From contig NZ_JAMBOB010000005.1 in assembly GCF_023715415.1 (NCBI RefSeq), positions 431,823 through 495,822 of the forward strand: a stretch of 64,000 nt of DNA, read 5' to 3'. Positions 17,542 through 26,019 of this stretch are shown in pieces; within the stretch, counting starts at the first letter, position 1, and every line of letters starts with the position of its first letter. The translations under genes and the position numbers were made by a program. The DNA is from Neobacillus niacini (GTDB lineage: Bacteria > Bacillota > Bacilli > Bacillales > Cytobacillaceae). The notes beneath the pieces are model-generated. The model was not told where the DNA came from. It was given only the letters and a program-made list of their open reading frames with translations, and did no database searches.

Positions 17542-18567
17542 ATGGGAAATTCTAAATCAAATTTAGATTCAATTTTTAGTATTCGAAGTTATCCCAATTA
17601 CTATAAGTTTGAATATTATGAATGTGTTATTTGCCAACGAGTTTTTCCTTCTCCTTCAAGGTATTCTAAGAGATTATATACGTGTTGTAAATATTGTGAA
17701 AATGTAAGAAATGGTTTATTGAAGGTAACGGGATTTTTTCGGCTTTGCAAAGTTTGTGATAAACCAATATGGGTTTCGTCATGTCATGCCAAAACCAAAT
17801 TTTATTGTTCACAAGTGTGTAAAAGTATTGGTCAAACATTCTTTGATTCTTTAATTTCAGAGGATTTAAAGACAGGTGGTAAAAAATATTATGGTCCCAA
17901 TTGGTTACATCAAAGAAAGAGGGCGAGAAAACGTGACAGTTATACCTGCCAGAATCCAAGCTGTAGAATAACAGAAAAAGAATATGGACAAGAATTATCA
18001 GTACATCATAAAGTACCATTTGTATATTTTAATGATTATTCAGAAGCAAATAAGTTAGATAATCTAGTTTCTTTATGCGAACCATGTCATAGGAAAGCGC
18101 ATGTTGGGAAGCAGCATCCGTTAAAATTTAATACTGAAAAGATAGTTTTTGAGAATACTTTGGAAAGAGTAGGAATGAGACAACTGGAGACTGCAAAAAA
18201 AGTTGTATATTTATTGTTAAACACTGATAAATCGCTAAGAGTCATATCGGAGGAAACAGGATTATCCTACCAAAGAGTACGCTCGATTTATTTAGGAGAA
18301 AGGTGGACGCAATTATATACTAAGTCTCCAAAGGAAATAAGACCAAGAGAAATGAGCATATTCAAAGATCCAATTTCTTCTAGGGAAAAGATTAAAGAAG
18401 CTGTTTATTTGCTGCTAAATACTGATTTAACAATTAAAGAAATCATGAACCAGACGGGGGTATCAAAGTCAAATCTTTATAGTATCTATAATGGAAAGAC
18501 TAATCAAAATCTTTATGATATTGCACCCCGATTGGTTAGGCCGAGAAGTAAGAGTTTAAAAAGTTAA
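17542..18567 (+). CDS. Free-standing HNH endonuclease with zinc ribbons and C-terminal HTH repeats
   Basis: A 341-residue protein with two N-terminal Cys pairs (CVICQRVF with CCKYC; CKVCDKPI with YCSQVCK), a central HNH domain (RDSYTCQNPSC, LSVHHKVPFVYF, NLVSLCEPCHRKAH) and two similar C-terminal helix-turn-helix modules (VVYLLLNTDKSLRVISEETG and AVYLLLNTDLTIKEIMNQTG). This matches phage and intron homing endonucleases. No group I core surrounds it, and it follows the nrdJ terminator, so it is free-standing. A scrap of nrdJ-like sequence lies just downstream. The ATG at 17542 is preceded by GGAGAGGGG. Confidence 0.85.
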   Translation: MGNSKSNLDSIFSIRSYPNYYKFEYYECVICQRVFPSPSRYSKRLYTCCKYCENVRNGLLKVTGFFRLCKVCDKPIWVSSCHAKTKFYCSQVCKSIGQTFFDSLISEDLKTGGKKYYGPNWLHQRKRARKRDSYTCQNPSCRITEKEYGQELSVHHKVPFVYFNDYSEANKLDNLVSLCEPCHRKAHVGKQHPLKFNTEKIVFENTLERVGMRQLETAKKVVYLLLNTDKSLRVISEETGLSYQRVRSIYLGERWTQLYTKSPKEIRPREMSIFKDPISSREKIKEAVYLLLNTDLTIKEIMNQTGVSKSNLYSIYNGKTNQNLYDIAPRLVRPRSKSLKS

Positions 18568-18597
18568 TTGTTTTTTTATTTAATCATTAATTAGAGG

Positions 18598-18648
18598 GAG
18601 GTATTCGGTGCACATTCTGAAGGAGATCCACAAAACCTGCCACATTTC
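18598..18648 (+). pseudogene. Fragment of an nrdJ exon 3 homologue
   Basis: Translated in frame from 18598 this stretch reads EVFGAHSEGDPQNLPHF. It aligns with EYLDSHPEADPQNLPHWF in nrdJ exon 3 (around 16845-16900); about 30 of 37 bases match over the best part. No start, no further homology and a terminator follow, so it is a relic, not a gene. It has diverged too far to be a fresh duplication of the present nrdJ and more likely derives from another allele. Confidence 0.7.
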
Positions 18649-18655
18649 ACTAGAG

Positions 18656-18700
18656 AAGAATCCATTTTGATAAATCTATTTTCAAAATGGATTCTTTTTG
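18656..18700 (+). terminator. Terminator after the HNH gene / nrdJ relic
   Basis: 15-bp stem AAGAATCCATTTTGA (18656-18670) / TCAAAATGGATTCTT (18682-18696), followed by a T run. Confidence 0.85.
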
Positions 18701-18732
18701 TATAATTGTTACCCTTTTTTTACACTAATTGC

Positions 18733-19905
18733 TTAATAAAACCTAGCAAGTAACCCCCAAATGATTCCCGTAACCACAACCACCCATGGCGGCATCTTCC
18801 AAAAGTCAAGCATGCTAAACAATAGTGCCGCAAAAGCAAAATCCATTGGTCCAAGTATAGAACTAGTCCAAATTGGAGTATAAAAGGCAGAAATTAAAAT
18901 ACCTACTACTGCTGCATTTACTCCCATCAATGCACCTTTTATCTTTGGATTACGGCTTAAGCTTACCCAAAATGGCAATGCACCCAAAACCAATAAAAAC
19001 GCAGGGAGAAAGATTGCAAAGGTTGCCAGCAAGCCCCCAGCCCATCCATCCATCACCGCACCTATATAGGCAGCAAAGGTAAACAACGGTCCAGGTACAG
19101 CCTGGGCAGCACCATATCCAGTTAGGAATGCGTCTTTACTAAGCCAGCCACTTGGAACAAATTCGCGTTCCAATAATGGTAAAACCACATGACCGCCGCC
19201 AAAGACTAAAGAACCGGAACGGTAAAAGCTATCAAACATTGCCACCAAGCTCGAACCTGTCAACTCTCTTAATATAGGCAGAACAATCAATAATCCAAAA
19301 AATAAACCTAAACAAACAAAAGCAAACCTTTGGGAAATTGGAACCTGTATATAGGTAGACGAATCTTCCTTTTGCTCCTTGTAAATAAAGTATCCAACCC
19401 CTGCTGCTAGAAGGATTATACCTACCTGTGCGAAGGCTGTTTGCCATAGAAGAGTTCCTATCAAGGCAAACAGAGCAATTGTTTTTCGAGAAATGTCTGG
19501 GGTTAGCTTTTGTGCCATACCCATAATGGCATGAGCTACAACCGCAACTGCCACTATTTTCAATCCATGAATCCAGCTTGTATTACCAATATCCATCTCT
19601 TGTAGAATAAGAGCAAAAAGAATCAGTGCAATGACTGAAGGAATGGTAAAACCAATAAATGCTAGTATTCCCCCAAATAACCCGCCACGCAATACGCCAA
19701 TACCAATTCCAACCTGACTGCTGGCAGGACCAGGCAAGAATTGACACAGTGCAACTAGGTTGGCATATCCCTGTTCGTCTAACCACTTTCTCTTTCGAAC
19801 ATACTCTTCATGAAAATATCCTAAATGAGCAACGGGTCCACCAAATGATGTTAAACCGAGCTTGGTAGAAACAATAAGGATTTCTAAAAAAATATTTTGT
19901 CTCAT
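18733..19905 (-). CDS. chrA: Chromate transporter, ChrA family
   Basis: Polytopic membrane protein of 390 residues with two CHR domains in tandem, the long-chain bidomain form that exports chromate by proton exchange. Family motifs occur in both halves: FGGPVAHLGYFHEEYV and CQFLPGPASSQVGIGIG in the N-terminal domain, FGGGHVVLPLLEREFV and AQAVPGPLFTFAAYIG in the C-terminal domain. Ten or more hydrophobic segments are visible. The start has an AAGGGGG ribosome binding site on the minus strand. It is transcribed divergently from the CcdA-like gene at 20146. The family also contains sulfate or unknown transporters, so substrate is inferred. Confidence 0.88.
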   Translation of the reverse strand: MRQNIFLEILIVSTKLGLTSFGGPVAHLGYFHEEYVRKRKWLDEQGYANLVALCQFLPGPASSQVGIGIGVLRGGLFGGILAFIGFTIPSVIALILFALILQEMDIGNTSWIHGLKIVAVAVVAHAIMGMAQKLTPDISRKTIALFALIGTLLWQTAFAQVGIILLAAGVGYFIYKEQKEDSSTYIQVPISQRFAFVCLGLFFGLLIVLPILRELTGSSLVAMFDSFYRSGSLVFGGGHVVLPLLEREFVPSGWLSKDAFLTGYGAAQAVPGPLFTFAAYIGAVMDGWAGGLLATFAIFLPAFLLVLGALPFWVSLSRNPKIKGALMGVNAAVVGILISAFYTPIWTSSILGPMDFAFAALLFSMLDFWKMPPWVVVVTGIIWGLLARFY

Positions 19906-20145
19906 AAATCCCCCTTTGAATTTTATAAAATAGATACTTATGTTTAATTGTAAGTCTTTCTTCGGGTGGGACGTGTAATTTGTTTGTAAATAATATTAAT
20001 AATATAATTAAATATAGATAGAAAAATTTATATAATTTAGGGAAGTTGTTGAAAAATTGTCGAAATCTCTTCATATCATCTTCATATAATCTGAGTACTA
20101 TTGAAATAGTAGTAAATAGATGTTTTCTAGATTGCAGGTGATAAT

Positions 20146-20880
20146 ATGTACAATTTATTGAGTCAATTCAGTTCTTTTGTCAGCAAACCGTTTTTTATCA
20201 TAGCCAATAACTTGGAATCATGGCCAATTATCTTTGCGCTCCTTTTGGGCATTGTCGGTGCACTTGCACCTTGTCAACTGACTGGAAACATCAGTGCTTT
20301 AACACTGTATGGCAACCGCTCCTTTCAACAGAAAATTGTCTGGAAGGATGTTCTCTTTTTTACATTAGGAAAAGTAGCTGCCTTCTCTTTATTAGGAGGT
20401 CTTGTATGGATATTAGGAAGAGAAATTCAAGATAGCCTAATTTCCTATTTTCCCTGGATCCGCAAAATTATAGGGCCATTACTTATTATTGTCGGGTTAT
20501 ATATGATTGGATTCATTAAACTAAAAGGGACAATCCATTTATTTAAAGGATCTAAAGAGTACAAACGAGAAACTCCATTAGGCTCCTTTATGTTAGGTTT
20601 CAGTTTTTCACTTGCTTTTTGTCCAACCATGTTTATCCTATTCTTTGTTACCTTGATGCCAATTGTTTTGTCCAGCACATACGGATTTATCCTGCCTTCT
20701 GTATTTGCAATAGGAACTGCTTTGCCGCTTATCCTTTTTATTTTAATTATTTGGTACTTAGGCGGTGGCGGAGTATTAATGAAAAAGGGAAGAAAGTTTG
20801 GGACTTCCATACAAAGAGTTTCAGGAATACTGATTATTCTGTTGGGAATATTTGACACACTTACCTACTGGTCATTGTAA
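20146..20880 (+). CDS. CcdA/DsbD-like (TauE/SafE-type) membrane protein
   Basis: A 244-residue integral membrane protein with about six hydrophobic segments and two conserved cysteines in helix contexts typical of the DsbD-beta/CcdA family: LAPCQLTGN (Cys43) and LAFCPTMF (Cys159). CcdA-type proteins carry electrons from cytoplasmic thioredoxin across the membrane; related TauE/SafE-annotated proteins occur in copper loci. Here it precedes copZ-copA, so a role in keeping exported copper proteins or cytochrome apoproteins reduced is plausible but unproven. An AGGTGAT ribosome binding site precedes the ATG. Confidence 0.8.
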   Translation: MYNLLSQFSSFVSKPFFIIANNLESWPIIFALLLGIVGALAPCQLTGNISALTLYGNRSFQQKIVWKDVLFFTLGKVAAFSLLGGLVWILGREIQDSLISYFPWIRKIIGPLLIIVGLYMIGFIKLKGTIHLFKGSKEYKRETPLGSFMLGFSFSLAFCPTMFILFFVTLMPIVLSSTYGFILPSVFAIGTALPLILFILIIWYLGGGGVLMKKGRKFGTSIQRVSGILIILLGIFDTLTYWSL

Positions 20881-20960
20881 CTCTTGGATAAAAATAAGGT
20901 TATATGAACAGAATGTGAAAGTTGGAAATAATAAAGTTGAACTTATAAAAATCACTTTAC

Positions 20961-20980
20961 ATAGGGTAGGGGGGTATGGT
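20961..20980 (+). promoter_or_regulatory. Candidate CsoR operator upstream of copZ
   Basis: ATAGGGTAGGGGGGTATGG resembles the pseudo-palindromic Bacillus CsoR site (TACCC...GGGGTATGG), though the left half is imperfect. It lies about 75 bases before copZ, where a copper-responsive repressor would act. Confidence 0.5.
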
Positions 20981-21050
20981 TAAATATACTTAAGAACCTT
21001 ACCTCTATTACAAGGTTAAAAAAGTGTAATTATGAAAGGGTGTATATACA

Positions 21051-21257
21051 ATGGAAAAAGTTACTTTAAACGTGCAAGGAATGTCATGCGATCACTGTGT
21101 AAAAGCAGTTGAAGGCAGTGTTGGTGAACTAAACGGAGTAAGCTCTGTAAAAGTTAACTTAAAAGCTAATACGGTTGATGTGGAATATAACAATCAAGAG
21201 GTATCACTAGATAAAATCAAAGAAGCAATTGATGACCAAGGTTACGACGTAGAGTAA
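21051..21257 (+). CDS. copZ: Copper chaperone CopZ
   Basis: 68-residue HMA-domain protein with the Cu(I)-binding motif GMSCDHC near the N-terminus (Cys13, Cys16) and the conserved DQGYDV end. In Bacillus CopZ binds cytosolic Cu(I), passes it to CopA and protects the cell. It lies immediately before copA, with a candidate CsoR operator upstream and a terminator hairpin between the two genes that may set their ratio. The start and the AAAGGGTG ribosome binding site are clear. Confidence 0.95.
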   Translation: MEKVTLNVQGMSCDHCVKAVEGSVGELNGVSSVKVNLKANTVDVEYNNQEVSLDKIKEAIDDQGYDVE

Positions 21258-21272
21258 AAATAGGAAAAGACA

Positions 21273-21299
21273 CGTGCTAGTGAATAGCACGTTCTTTTT
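21273..21299 (+). terminator. Hairpin between copZ and copA
   Basis: 7-bp stem CGTGCTA (21273-21279) / TAGCACG (21285-21291) followed by TTCTTTTT; an intrinsic terminator or attenuator after copZ. Confidence 0.7.
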
Positions 21300-21309
21300 A
21301 AAATAAAAT

Positions 21310-21326
21310 ATACCCACACGGGGTAT
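21310..21326 (+). promoter_or_regulatory. CsoR-type operator before copA
   Basis: ATACCCACACGGGGTAT is an almost perfect inverted repeat (ATACCC / GGGTAT), the form recognised by the Cu(I)-sensing repressor CsoR. It sits between the copZ terminator and the copA ribosome binding site. Confidence 0.65.
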
Positions 21327-21342
21327 AAAAGGGGTGACTTCT

Positions 21343-23757
21343 ATGTCTCAAGTTTTAAAAGAAACCAATTTACAAATCTCTGGAATGACTTGTGCTGCTT
21401 GTGCCTTAAGGATTGAAAAAGGATTAAATAAATTAGAAGGTGTAGAAACTGCAACCGTAAATCTTGCATTAGAAAAATCAGCAATTAAATACGATCCACA
21501 AAAACTAAAGGTCGAAGATATTGAAAAAAAGATAAGAGACCTTGGTTATGATGTAGTAACCGAAAAAGCTGAATTTGATATTACTGGAATGACTTGTGCA
21601 GCCTGCTCAATGAGAATAGAAAAGGGTTTGAGTAAATTAGATGGTGTTGTTAAGGCGAATGTGAATCTGGCACTTGAAAAAGCAACGGTTGAGTATAATG
21701 GAACGGCTTTAACCCCTAATGACATAATAAAAAAGGTAGAAAATCTTGGTTACGGAGCTCGTGTAAAGGAGGCAGCAAAAGAAACAAGCGACTATCGTCA
21801 GAAGGAAATAAAAAAGCAAACAAACAAGTTTATTTTTTCTGCCATCCTTTCACTTCCATTATTATGGGCAATGGTTGGACACTTTACATTTACTTCTTTT
21901 ATATGGGTGCCTGAATTATTTATGAATCCATGGTTTCAACTGGCATTGGCAACACCCGTTCAGTTTTTTATTGGAGGTCAGTTTTATATAGGTGCTTATA
22001 AAGCCTTAAAGAATAAAAGTGCCAATATGGATGTTCTAGTTTCTCTAGGTACGTCAGCCGCTTATTTTTATAGTTTATATTTGTCAATCATGTCAATTTC
22101 GATGGGTACCCACTCACTTGAGCTCTATTACGAAACAAGTGCAGTCCTTATTACCTTAATTATCTTAGGTAAGCTTTTCGAGGCAAAAGCTAAAGGACGT
22201 TCCTCAGAAGCGATTAAGAAATTAATGGGGCTGCAAGCTAAGAGTGCTACAGTTGAAAGAGAAGGGAAAGAACTGGTAATACCACTTGAAGAGGTTGTCG
22301 TAGGAGATATTCTATATATAAAACCTGGCGAAAAAATACCTGTTGATGGAAAAATCATAGAAGGTCATTCAGCCATTGATGAGTCCATGCTAACTGGTGA
22401 AAGTGTTCCTGTTGATAAGACTATTGGTGATGAGACAATCGGCGCAACGCTTAACAAAAACGGGTTTTTAAAAGTAGAAGCTAAAAAGGTTGGAAAAGAT
22501 ACTGCCTTAGCACAAATTATTAAAGTAGTGGAAGAAGCACAAGGTTCTAAGGCTCCCATTCAACGACTTGCAGATAAAATATCAGGGGTATTCGTACCAA
22601 TCGTGGTTGGAATTGCGGTTCTTACTTTTATTATTTGGTTCGTATGGGTAGCCCCTGGGGATTTTGCGGAAAGCTTAGAAAAAATGATAGCCGTCCTTGT
22701 TATTGCCTGCCCATGTGCATTAGGATTGGCCACACCAACATCAATAATGGCTGGCTCAGGAAGGTCTGCAGAATATGGAATTCTGTTTAAAGGTGGAGAA
22801 CATTTAGAAATGACCCACCGTATAACCACTGTTGTATTGGATAAAACCGGAACAGTAACAAACGGTACACCTGTTTTAACAGATGTAATCACAGCCGAAA
22901 CCTTCGACGAGGAAGAATTACTATCATTGATTGGTTCAGCTGAAAAGCAATCGGAGCATCCCTTAGCTCAAGCGATTGTCCAGGGGATAAAGGAAAAAGG
23001 AATTCACTTTAAAGATGTAACTGAATTTGAAGCCATTCCTGGTTTTGGAATCAGGGCTGTGGTTGATGGGAAAGAATTATTAATTGGTACTAGAAAATTA
23101 ATGAATAAGTACAACGTAGAGGCCGCTTCTGCTTTTGAAAAAATGAATGAATTAGAAAGGGCAGGAAAGACAGCGATGCTTACAGCTATAAACGGACATT
23201 ATGCAGGTACCGTTGCTGTTGCTGACACGATTAAAGAAACATCACAAAGTGCCATCAACCGACTGAAAGACATGGGGCTTAAGGTCATTATGATTACAGG
23301 TGATAATCAGCAGACCGCCTTAGCTATCGCAAAACAGGCTGGAATTGAAAACGTAATTGCAGAAGTTCTTCCAGAGGGCAAGGCAGCTGAAATTAAGAAG
23401 TTACAGGCACAAGGCAAAAAAGTAGCGATGGTCGGCGATGGGATTAACGATGCTCCGGCGCTTGCGGTTGCTGATATTGGAATGGCGATAGGAACTGGAA
23501 CAGATGTGGCAATGGAGGCAGCTGACATAACCCTTATTCGCGGGGATCTAAATAGTATTGCAGACGCAATTTTCATGAGTAAAAAGACGATAACAAATAT
23601 CAAGCAAAATCTTTTCTGGGCACTCGCCTATAATTCACTGGGAATACCATTTGCAGCACTCGGCTTCTTAGCTCCTTGGCTAGCAGGCGCAGCAATGGCA
23701 TTCAGTTCTGTTTCCGTTGTCCTTAACGCTTTACGATTACAAAAAGTAAAACTCTAA
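21343..23757 (+). CDS. copA: Copper-exporting P1B-type ATPase CopA
   Basis: Cu(I)-exporting P-type ATPase of 804 residues. Two N-terminal HMA domains each carry GMTCAAC (Cys17/20 and Cys85/88). Then come eight expected membrane helices including the metal-translocating CPC motif (VIACPCALG), the TGES actuator loop (MLTGESVPV), the phosphorylation site DKTGTVTNG, the HP motif (SEHPLAQAI) and the hinge GDGINDAPAL. The ATG at 21343 is preceded by AGGGGTG; a GTG at 21334 is in frame but overlaps it. The operon context with copZ and CsoR-like boxes supports copper rather than silver or zinc as substrate. Confidence 0.96.
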   Translation: MSQVLKETNLQISGMTCAACALRIEKGLNKLEGVETATVNLALEKSAIKYDPQKLKVEDIEKKIRDLGYDVVTEKAEFDITGMTCAACSMRIEKGLSKLDGVVKANVNLALEKATVEYNGTALTPNDIIKKVENLGYGARVKEAAKETSDYRQKEIKKQTNKFIFSAILSLPLLWAMVGHFTFTSFIWVPELFMNPWFQLALATPVQFFIGGQFYIGAYKALKNKSANMDVLVSLGTSAAYFYSLYLSIMSISMGTHSLELYYETSAVLITLIILGKLFEAKAKGRSSEAIKKLMGLQAKSATVEREGKELVIPLEEVVVGDILYIKPGEKIPVDGKIIEGHSAIDESMLTGESVPVDKTIGDETIGATLNKNGFLKVEAKKVGKDTALAQIIKVVEEAQGSKAPIQRLADKISGVFVPIVVGIAVLTFIIWFVWVAPGDFAESLEKMIAVLVIACPCALGLATPTSIMAGSGRSAEYGILFKGGEHLEMTHRITTVVLDKTGTVTNGTPVLTDVITAETFDEEELLSLIGSAEKQSEHPLAQAIVQGIKEKGIHFKDVTEFEAIPGFGIRAVVDGKELLIGTRKLMNKYNVEAASAFEKMNELERAGKTAMLTAINGHYAGTVAVADTIKETSQSAINRLKDMGLKVIMITGDNQQTALAIAKQAGIENVIAEVLPEGKAAEIKKLQAQGKKVAMVGDGINDAPALAVADIGMAIGTGTDVAMEAADITLIRGDLNSIADAIFMSKKTITNIKQNLFWALAYNSLGIPFAALGFLAPWLAGAAMAFSSVSVVLNALRLQKVKL

Positions 23758-23766
23758 TGATACCGC

Positions 23767-23800
23767 AAAAAGGCTGACACATAATTGTCAGCCTTTTTCA
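23767..23800 (+). terminator. Terminator of copA
   Basis: 13-bp stem AAAAAGGCTGACA (23767-23779) / TGTCAGCCTTTTT (23786-23798) with a U-run in the 3' arm. Confidence 0.92.
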
Positions 23801-23870
23801 CATTTTTCACTATCTTTAACTATTATACTTATTTACAAGGAATCAAATTTAATAAGCTGGGTGAAATCGT

Positions 23871-24557
23871 ATGAATCATATTTTACTAATTGAAGATGAG
23901 GAAAGTGTTTCAACTGTCATAAAGGGTTATTTAGAAAAAGAGGGTTATACCGTTCATTGTGCAATCTCTGGCTTAAAAGGGTTGGATCTATTAAAAACAG
24001 TGGATTTTAAATTAATTATATTAGATTTAATGCTGCCTGATATTAGCGGCGAAGAAGTTTGTAAGATTATTCGTCAATCATCGGATGTGCATATCTTTAT
24101 GCTGACAGCAAAAGGATCATTAAATGACAAAATAGAGGGATTAAATATAGGTGCTGATGAGTATTTAATAAAACCATTCAGTCCAAGAGAATTAACCGCA
24201 AGAGTAAATGCTTTATTTAGGAGAATTAGCTCCAAATTTCCTTCTTCAAAGGTTATTTTTGACGATGGTTATTTAAGAATTGATTGTGATAAAAGAACAG
24301 TCCAAATTTTGAAACAAGATGTCCCATTTACACCTAATGAGTTCGATATTATTTGTGCCCTTGTTTCAGCAAAAGGAAGTGTGTTATCGAGAGAACAACT
24401 GATTGATAAAATCTTTGGTGTGGATTTTAGCGGCTATGATCGGACCATTGATGTGCATATAAAAAATATTCGTAAAAAGATAGAAATAGATACGAAGAAT
24501 CCAAAATATGTTCTTACGGTTATGAAAGCAGGATATAAATTTGGTGGTGAGAAGTAG
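23871..24557 (+). CDS. OmpR-family response regulator
   Basis: 228-residue two-component regulator. Receiver domain (1-115) with acidic pocket (IEDEES), phosphoacceptor in KLIILDLMLPD, Thr in MLTAK and Lys in YLIKPFSPREL; C-terminal winged-helix DNA-binding domain (VPFTPNEFDIICALVSAKG ... IDVHIKNIRKKI). It shares an operon with the histidine kinase that starts directly after its stop codon. The place right after copA suggests metal or envelope stress sensing, but nothing in the sequence fixes the signal. Confidence 0.92.
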   Translation: MNHILLIEDEESVSTVIKGYLEKEGYTVHCAISGLKGLDLLKTVDFKLIILDLMLPDISGEEVCKIIRQSSDVHIFMLTAKGSLNDKIEGLNIGADEYLIKPFSPRELTARVNALFRRISSKFPSSKVIFDDGYLRIDCDKRTVQILKQDVPFTPNEFDIICALVSAKGSVLSREQLIDKIFGVDFSGYDRTIDVHIKNIRKKIEIDTKNPKYVLTVMKAGYKFGGEK

Positions 24558-25928
24558 GTGCAATCTATCAGCCGAAGATTAAGTATTTTATTGGTATTAT
24601 CAGCGGTCGCTGCTATCCTCTTAGTTACTATTTTTGTTAATATGACAGTTTCCAATAAATTTAACGAATACATGATTGAAATCCAGAACAAGAGGTATGA
24701 AAGAATTGTTTCTTATTTTGAAGAAGTCTACAAAAGGGAAGGGAAATGGTCCTCAGATACAGGTATAGAATTAATGCATGAGGCTTATATGGGAAATTAT
24801 TGTTTGACCCTTTTAGATAGCAGGAAACATGCAGTCTGGGGAATGGACCCAGAGCACTTACAAACCCAAATCCACATAGGGGAAATGTCAGGACATGAGA
24901 GCGGGGTTTATACAACCAAAACATTTGACATTAACGTGGATGGGAAGGTAGTCGGTTTTGTCGATATTGGACAATATTCATCTGTGCTTTTATCAGAAGA
25001 AGATTTAACTTTTAAATCGTCTATAAATAAAAGCATCATTGCCAGTGGTGCTCTCACCCTTATTATCATTATTAGCTTGAGTCTATATTTTTCAAAACAA
25101 TTTTCAACACCGATTCGGGAAGTAGCAAAAATGTCTGTAAGCTTATCTCAAGGTAACTTTGATACCGTTTCAACTATTAAAAGTAATATTGAAGAATTAG
25201 AGGATTTAAGAAAGAGCGTAAACATCCTTGCTGGAAAATTAAAGCATCAGGACACGCTTAGAAAAAGGTTAGTGTCGGATATTACACATGAAATTAGAAC
25301 ACCTTTGAATGTCCTTCAAAATAATCTTGAGGCCATGATTGACGGTGTAGTTCCAGTAACAAAAGAGGGATTAAATTACTTAAATGAGGAAGTCATTCGG
25401 TTTGGAAAATTAGTAAATGACTTAAACCTCTTAAAGGAGTTTGAATCAGAAAGTATTAAGCTTAATTATGAAACCATTCACCTTGATGATTTAATTACTG
25501 AGATGAGTAAAGATTTTTTTGTTTGTGGTGATTGTAAAAATATTTCCATCGAATATGTGATTCAACCTGATGAAACCTATCAAATGATTGGGGATAAAGA
25601 TAAGATAAAACAAGTAATAATTAATTTATTATCAAACTCTATTAAATTTACTGAAAGCAATGGAAAAGTACTTATTAATCTATATAAAGAAAATAAAAAT
25701 ATCATTTTAGAAATAAAAGATAACGGCATGGGGATCAGACAGGAGGATTTACCCTTTATTTTTGAAAGGCTTTATAGAGGCGATAAAAGCAGGAATCAAA
25801 TTGAAGGAAATGGTATCGGATTAACGATTGTAAAGAACATACTAGAGCTTCACAATGCGCTGATTGAGGTTGTGAGTGATGAAGGAATAGGAACGACAGT
25901 GAAGGTCTATATAAATTCAACAAATTAA
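24558..25928 (+). CDS. Membrane sensor histidine kinase
   Basis: 456-residue kinase beginning with GTG immediately after the response regulator stop. Architecture: TM1 (about 10-30), an extracellular sensor region of about 130 residues, TM2 (about 160-180), a HAMP linker, the dimerisation/H-box SDITHEIRTPLNVLQN, and the ATPase boxes N (LLSNSIKF), G1 (IKDNGMGIRQEDLPFIFERLYRG) and G2 (GNGIGLTIVK). The sensor region contains several His and Met residues (MGMDPEHLQTQIHIGEMSGHES region), compatible with metal sensing but not diagnostic. A shared terminator follows. Confidence 0.9.
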   Translation: MQSISRRLSILLVLSAVAAILLVTIFVNMTVSNKFNEYMIEIQNKRYERIVSYFEEVYKREGKWSSDTGIELMHEAYMGNYCLTLLDSRKHAVWGMDPEHLQTQIHIGEMSGHESGVYTTKTFDINVDGKVVGFVDIGQYSSVLLSEEDLTFKSSINKSIIASGALTLIIIISLSLYFSKQFSTPIREVAKMSVSLSQGNFDTVSTIKSNIEELEDLRKSVNILAGKLKHQDTLRKRLVSDITHEIRTPLNVLQNNLEAMIDGVVPVTKEGLNYLNEEVIRFGKLVNDLNLLKEFESESIKLNYETIHLDDLITEMSKDFFVCGDCKNISIEYVIQPDETYQMIGDKDKIKQVIINLLSNSIKFTESNGKVLINLYKENKNIILEIKDNGMGIRQEDLPFIFERLYRGDKSRNQIEGNGIGLTIVKNILELHNALIEVVSDEGIGTTVKVYINSTN

Positions 25929-25962
25929 CGCAAATCTGTGACCAAAATTTGACTCCAGCTAG

Positions 25963-26016
25963 ATAAACAAAAAGAGTCTTGGTAATCAATCGATTACCAA
26001 GACTCTTTTTGTTTAT
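25963..26016. terminator. Strong bidirectional terminator
   Basis: Perfect 25-bp stem: arms 25963-25987 and 25992-26016, 4-nt loop, with A-run and T-run at the outer ends. It serves the kinase gene on the plus strand and the converging fusion gene on the minus strand. Confidence 0.93.
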
Positions 26017-26019
26017 TGG

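Noticed and set aside
20058..20064. Perfect Spo0A box TGTCGAA between chrA and the CcdA-like gene
   Set aside because: A single 7-mer in an AT-rich gap is expected by chance; there is no second box or sporulation context.
22560..22892. Minus-strand frame inside copA
   Set aside because: Shadow of the copA coding sequence; Ile/Thr/Pro-rich composition typical of antisense translation.
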